64,000 bases of DNA from Eublepharis macularius (lineage: Eukaryota > Chordata > Lepidosauria > Squamata > Eublepharidae), in the NCBI RefSeq assembly GCF_028583425.1, contig NC_072807.1, positions 31,377,001 through 31,441,000 on the forward strand, in the 5' to 3' direction. Made by a program: the position numbers and the translations under genes. The notes beneath the pieces are model-generated. The model was not told where the DNA came from. It saw only the letters and a list, made by a program, of their open reading frames with translations, and ran no database searches. This document shows, in pieces, positions 62,901 through 64,000 of this stretch (position 1 is the stretch's first letter; every line of letters begins with the position of its first letter).

Positions 62901-63158
62901 GGAGGCTGTTCTCTTTTGTAGAATAGCATTGCCCCTGTTCCACTGAAGGCAGGCAGTGCCTGCCTCCAAAAGCGTACCCACAACACAAAAGGGCAACTTG
63001 ATGCCAGTGGCATTACCTAGCATTCAACAAAGCTTCCTCCTCTCGCCCTCCACAGGTATGAAGATGGCCAAGTAGGAGATGCCAACATCAATACTCAGGA
63101 CCCCAAAATCCAAAAGGAGATCATGCGTGTGATAGGCACTCAGGTCTATACAAACTGA
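35978..63158 (+). CDS. PARP6: PARP6, mono-ADP-ribosyltransferase of the PARP family
   Basis: Transfers single ADP-ribose units from NAD+ to proteins. Exons: 35978-35980, 37605-37682, 38346-38440, 41904-41964, 42593-42683, 43653-43719, 44460-44609, 44855-45005, 46912-46965, 48281-48376, 49284-49376, 49513-49638, 50724-50789, 51165-51232, 52972-53020, 53839-53951, 56234-56306, 56868-56937, 60158-60237, 61622-61685, 62794-62878, 63056-63158; every phase closes, giving 611 aa (human 630). The start is ATG alone, then DIKGQYW with the acidic DDDSDGDNESEE. Mid-protein cysteines lie in CVVCDEQH and CTRELCVF. The catalytic fold has His in FAFHGSH, Tyr in GKGIYLS, and TRFFFVYED where poly-PARPs have Glu, fitting a mono-transferase. 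The end is IGTQVYTN. All but one intron is GT-AG; the exon ending 45005 needs a GC donor or a longer form. Confidence 0.97.
36845..37050 (+). repeat. Unclassified repeat, left copy flanking PARP6 exon 2
   Basis: Shares TTTCACTGAG, GATAATGTAAGTGATAGGC, GACCAACCAGCAGAGTATAT and TTTCTGTGCTCTTT, in the same order and orientation, with 37912-38122. A later block (AAATACAACTCTGCTTAATG near 37128) recurs near 39970, so it may be a dispersed family. Confidence 0.7.
37912..38122 (+). repeat. Unclassified repeat, right copy flanking PARP6 exon 2
   Basis: Partner of 36845-37050. The pair lies either side of coding exon 2 (37605-37682) in direct orientation, diverged by substitutions and small indels. 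Confidence 0.7.
38748..38955 (+). repeat. tRNA-derived SINE
   Basis: Head GGGGCTGTAGCTCAGTGGAA and B-box GGTTCGATCCC are tRNA-like. The body CTCTGCCTGAGACCC leads to the tail GGCAGCTTCATGTATGTTCA. Related fragments: 42178-42345, 50216-50288 and 62500-62568. Confidence 0.85.
39255..39405 (-). repeat. SINE fragment containing a (GA)n microsatellite
   Basis: CCCACAGCCACCCTGTGAGG is the body of the tRNA-SINE family in reverse. A (GA)n run at about 39300-39322 has expanded inside it. Confidence 0.6.
39537..39862 (-). repeat. tRNA-derived SINE, full-length
   Basis: On the minus strand the head reads GAGCCCCGTGGCGCAGAGTG with B-box GAGTTCGATCCC. The body has GGTAAAATGAGTACCCAGTT and GGCAATGGCAAACCACCCC, and the tail ends in CTACCTTTACCT. 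Confidence 0.85.
40023..40237 (-). repeat. 5S rRNA-derived SINE with 8-bp target duplication
   Basis: The right end has GAGGTCTCCCATCCAGTTAC and CCAACCCTGCTTAGCTTCTC, 5S rRNA complement. The left end is a BovB-like tail (GTGTCGTCAAGTCACAGCTG). TCATAGCA flanks it at 40015-40022 and 40238-40245. Confidence 0.85.
42178..42345 (+). repeat. tRNA-derived SINE, diverged
   Basis: Head GTAGCTAAGCGGTAAAGCAT, box GGTTCAGTCCC, then GACCTGAGATCCTGG. Same family as 38748-38955. Confidence 0.7.
42838..43035 (-). repeat. 5S rRNA-derived SINE
   Basis: GGTGGTCCCCCATCCAAGTA and CTGCTTAGCTTCCAAGATCT are 5S complement. The tail GTTGTCAAGTTGCAGTCAAT is at the left. Confidence 0.8.
43060..43312 (+). repeat. tRNA-derived SINE, Sauria-like
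   Basis: CAGTTTGGTGTAATGGTTAA head, GGTTTGATTCCCC box, GCCAGCTGGGTGACCTTGGG and a CATAAATTGAATGTTGCTG tail. It abuts the next SINE in the opposite orientation. Confidence 0.85.
43313..43495 (-). repeat. tRNA-derived SINE, reverse
   Basis: Minus strand: ATGGTGTAATGGCTAGTGTC head, GGTTCGAATCCC box, GGTGACCTTGGTCCAGTAAC body. Confidence 0.8.
44311..44358. repeat. (CCTT)n/(CCTC)n microsatellite
   Basis: Pyrimidine tetranucleotide run about 100 bp before the acceptor of the exon starting 44460. Confidence 0.9.
45918..46105 (-). repeat. tRNA-derived SINE, reverse
   Basis: TGGCCCGAGGTCACTCAGAA and GTTTCGAACCTGGAG are the family body and B-box in reverse. The head near 46100 is degenerate. Confidence 0.7.
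47005..47192 (-). repeat. tRNA-derived SINE, diverged, reverse
   Basis: CAACCCTGTGAGGTAGGCGA and CCAACACTCTAACCACTGCA mark body and head. The B-box is damaged. Confidence 0.6.
48637..48842 (-). repeat. 5S rRNA-derived SINE
   Basis: AGAGGTCTCCCATCTAATTA and GACGCTGCTTAGCTTCTGAG are 5S complement. The left end GTGCCATCAAATCATACCTG is a BovB-like tail. Confidence 0.8.
49795..49998 (+). repeat. tRNA-derived SINE, 5' truncated
   Basis: Starts near the B-box region (CAGATTCGAATCCC), then GCTTGCTGGGTGACCTTGAG, and ends GGGGTATAAATGAAGTAAAT. Confidence 0.75.
50216..50288 (-). repeat. SINE head fragment
   Basis: Complement of a GCCACAGCTTAGGGGCAGAG head with GCATGCAAAAGG; tRNA part of the 38748 family. 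Confidence 0.55.
52667..52885 (+). repeat. tRNA-derived SINE, Sauria-like, head truncated
   Basis: GACTCTAATCTGGAGAACCG, GCCAGCTGCATGACCTTGGG and ATATAAATGGAACGTTGTTG in order. Confidence 0.8.
53725..53800. repeat. (TC)n-rich low-complexity tract
   Basis: CT dinucleotide tract about 40 bp before the tandem splice acceptor of the exon starting 53839. It may act as an extended polypyrimidine tract. Confidence 0.85.
54178..54276 (+). repeat. 28-bp minisatellite (about 3.5 units) with bZIP palindromes
   Basis: Unit GTGTCACTTCCTGCCCATGT plus TATGTAAC. One unit carries GTTACGTAAC at 54221-54230, a PAR-bZIP/C/EBP-type palindrome. In PARP6 intron 16. Confidence 0.8.
55593..55710 (-). repeat. Penelope-like tail with hammerhead-type stem
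   Basis: On the minus strand GAGAA-CTGTGG-TTCTC is followed by GAAAGCTTATGCTACAATAA and the tail, ending GCTAACTCCTCTGGATC. The 5' box is cut off at 55710, where a BovB fragment begins. Confidence 0.65.
55711..55904 (+). mobile_element. BovB/RTE LINE fragment (C-terminal end and 3' tail)
   Basis: Conceptual translation begins MLGKVEGSRKRGRPKTRWLD, the C-terminal signature of BovB reverse transcriptase proteins. It ends with the tail GGCGACTTGACGGCAC and CATAACACACA. Only this last part of the element is present, and it carries small deletions. Confidence 0.8.
57832..58014 (+). mobile_element. hAT-type MITE (GGGTTGCCAAC family) with 8-bp target duplication
   Basis: Begins GGGTTGCCAACTCC and ends GGAGGTTGGCAATC, inverted. 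TCTCCATG flanks it at 57824-57831 and 58015-58022, supporting hAT assignment of the whole family. The exact terminal bases are uncertain by a few nt. Confidence 0.75.
58335..58555 (+). repeat. tRNA-derived SINE
   Basis: CAGTGTGGTGTAGTGGTTAG head, GGCTCGAATCCC box, GGGTGACCTTGGGCCAGTCA body and GTAATAAAGAAACAAATAA tail. Confidence 0.85.
58655..58880 (-). repeat. tRNA-derived SINE, Sauria-like, reverse
   Basis: AACAATAACGTTTGATTTAT tail at the left; CCAAGGTCACCCAGCTGGCT and TCAAACCCAGCTCTCCAGAT to the right; head lost. Confidence 0.8.
59042..59265 (+). repeat. tRNA-derived SINE
   Basis: GTGTTGTGTAGTGGTTTGAG head, CGTTCGAATCCCC box, GGTCACCTTGAATTAGTTAT body and GGAGTATAAATGACATAAAC tail. Confidence 0.85.
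62238..62486 (+). repeat. tRNA-derived SINE, Sauria-like, with (GTT)n tail
   Basis: CCAGTTTGGTGTAGTGGTTA head, GGTTTGATTCCCC box, GCCAGCTGAGTGGCCTTGGG body, ATATAAATTAAATGTTG tail expanding into (GTT)n. Best-preserved copy of the family. Confidence 0.9.
62500..62568 (-). repeat. SINE head fragment
   Basis: On the minus strand CTGTGGCTCAGAGGAAGAGC and GGTTCAATCCCCAGC, the tRNA-like head of the 38748 family. Confidence 0.7.
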
Positions 63159-64000
63159 GGGAGGCAGAGCCCCCCCTTCCTTCAGCATGTGCCAGCGCTG
63201 CCCCTGCCTCCAGTTGGGCAGAAGGGATGCCAGGTGCCAGAGGCTACCAGAGAAGCAGTCATTAAACCTGGCTGGAAGAGGACCGAGATCCATGGGGGGG
63301 TGGGCAAAGGGGCATCACATCTGGATGGCGGAGACCCTGGAAGCACCTCTGGAGGGGATGCAGCGGCTCCCCCTGCCTGGGCCTGTATGTAGAGCTATAC
63401 CGAGAGATTCCGCAGGGTGGACTTGTTGCGGCTCCCTCGAACTGTTTGGACAGCTGACCGGGCGCTCCCGTGTTTACAGTGATGACGTTTTTAAGCAACA
63501 AAAACAGACAAAACAATGAAAACAAACAAAAAAACCCCAAAAAGTAAAAAAAAAAAGAGTGAGAGAGCAAATGGTTTTAGCTTATTAAAATTCTCTTTAA
63601 AAAAAAGGCAAAGGAAGAAAGCCGGATGCTGCTGCGTGCCCAGCCAGAACCTGTGTTTGGGTCCAGGAGTGCCTCTGTTTTTATTGCATGTTGTATGTGA
63701 CAGGTGGGGAGCTCAGGTCCGCTCCCCCTTCTGTTACCTGGAAATAGCGACAAACCGGAGCAGGTTGTACGCACATATGTTCCACAGTGCAGCTCTGATC
63801 CTCCGGCACTGGTATTGCATGCAGCATTACTATGTTCCCAAGAACTTTCTCTCTCCCTCGACAGCTTGGACAGCAAGATAGACTCCCCTTCTCCACTTTT
63901 CCTAATTCATCTCTAGCAGGTTTTTTAATCCTTTGGGGAGCACAGCATGACTTTCATAGTTCCCATTTGTATCCTAAAAACAACCTTGTGGGGTAGGTTA
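63159..64000 (+). other. PARP6 3' UTR, continuing past the window or ending nearby
   Basis: No canonical AATAAA was seen after the stop. ATTAAA at 63584-63589 is a possible weak poly(A) signal. An A-rich stretch lies at 63490-63560. The long plus- and minus-strand frames here look like chance. Confidence 0.55.

Noticed and set aside
1-64000. Retroviral or LTR element, Polinton, CRISPR array
   Set aside because: No paired LTRs, no viral protein motifs and no regular short repeat-spacer array were seen.

Overview
The window is nuclear DNA from a squamate reptile, most likely a lizard. The coding exons are clearly vertebrate. The repeats are the squamate mix: several tRNA-derived SINE families, a SINE built from 5S rRNA with a BovB-like tail, a BovB/RTE fragment, hAT-type MITEs, palindromic MITEs, and Penelope-like tails with hammerhead-like RNA cores. 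I saw no retroviral or LTR element and no CRISPR.

Layout: (1) 1-4063, minus strand: eight exons of a concentrative nucleoside transporter, SLC28A2-like, cut by the left edge. Its N-terminal exons were not found. (2) 4-12 kb: repeat-rich DNA with an orphan CpG- and NRF1-motif-rich promoter-like patch (9.4-9.98 kb) and a complete tRNA-His(GTG) gene. (3) 12263-21873, plus strand: SHF, an SH2 adaptor, in seven coding exons that join in phase to 417 codons, from a CpG-island promoter next to a 42-bp minisatellite. (4) 22.5-26.8 kb: intergenic repeats, ending in about 13 tandem units of a hammerhead-like motif against a CpG island. (5) 35978-63158, plus strand: PARP6, a mono-ADP-ribosyltransferase, in 22 coding exons that join in phase to 611 codons. 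Two possible promoters are a CpG island at about 27 kb and a CCAAT/CRE patch at about 35.75 kb. The 3' UTR runs to the right end.

SLC28A2 and SHF are head-to-head, as I recall for human 15q21. PARP6 lies tens of Mb away in mammals (15q23), so SHF-PARP6 adjacency marks a chromosome rearrangement in one lineage. The three proteins share no pathway; they are neighbours only by synteny. The most unusual non-coding material is the hammerhead-like family: inverted dimers with target-site duplications, covarying stem II sequences, and the tandem array at the putative PARP6 promoter.
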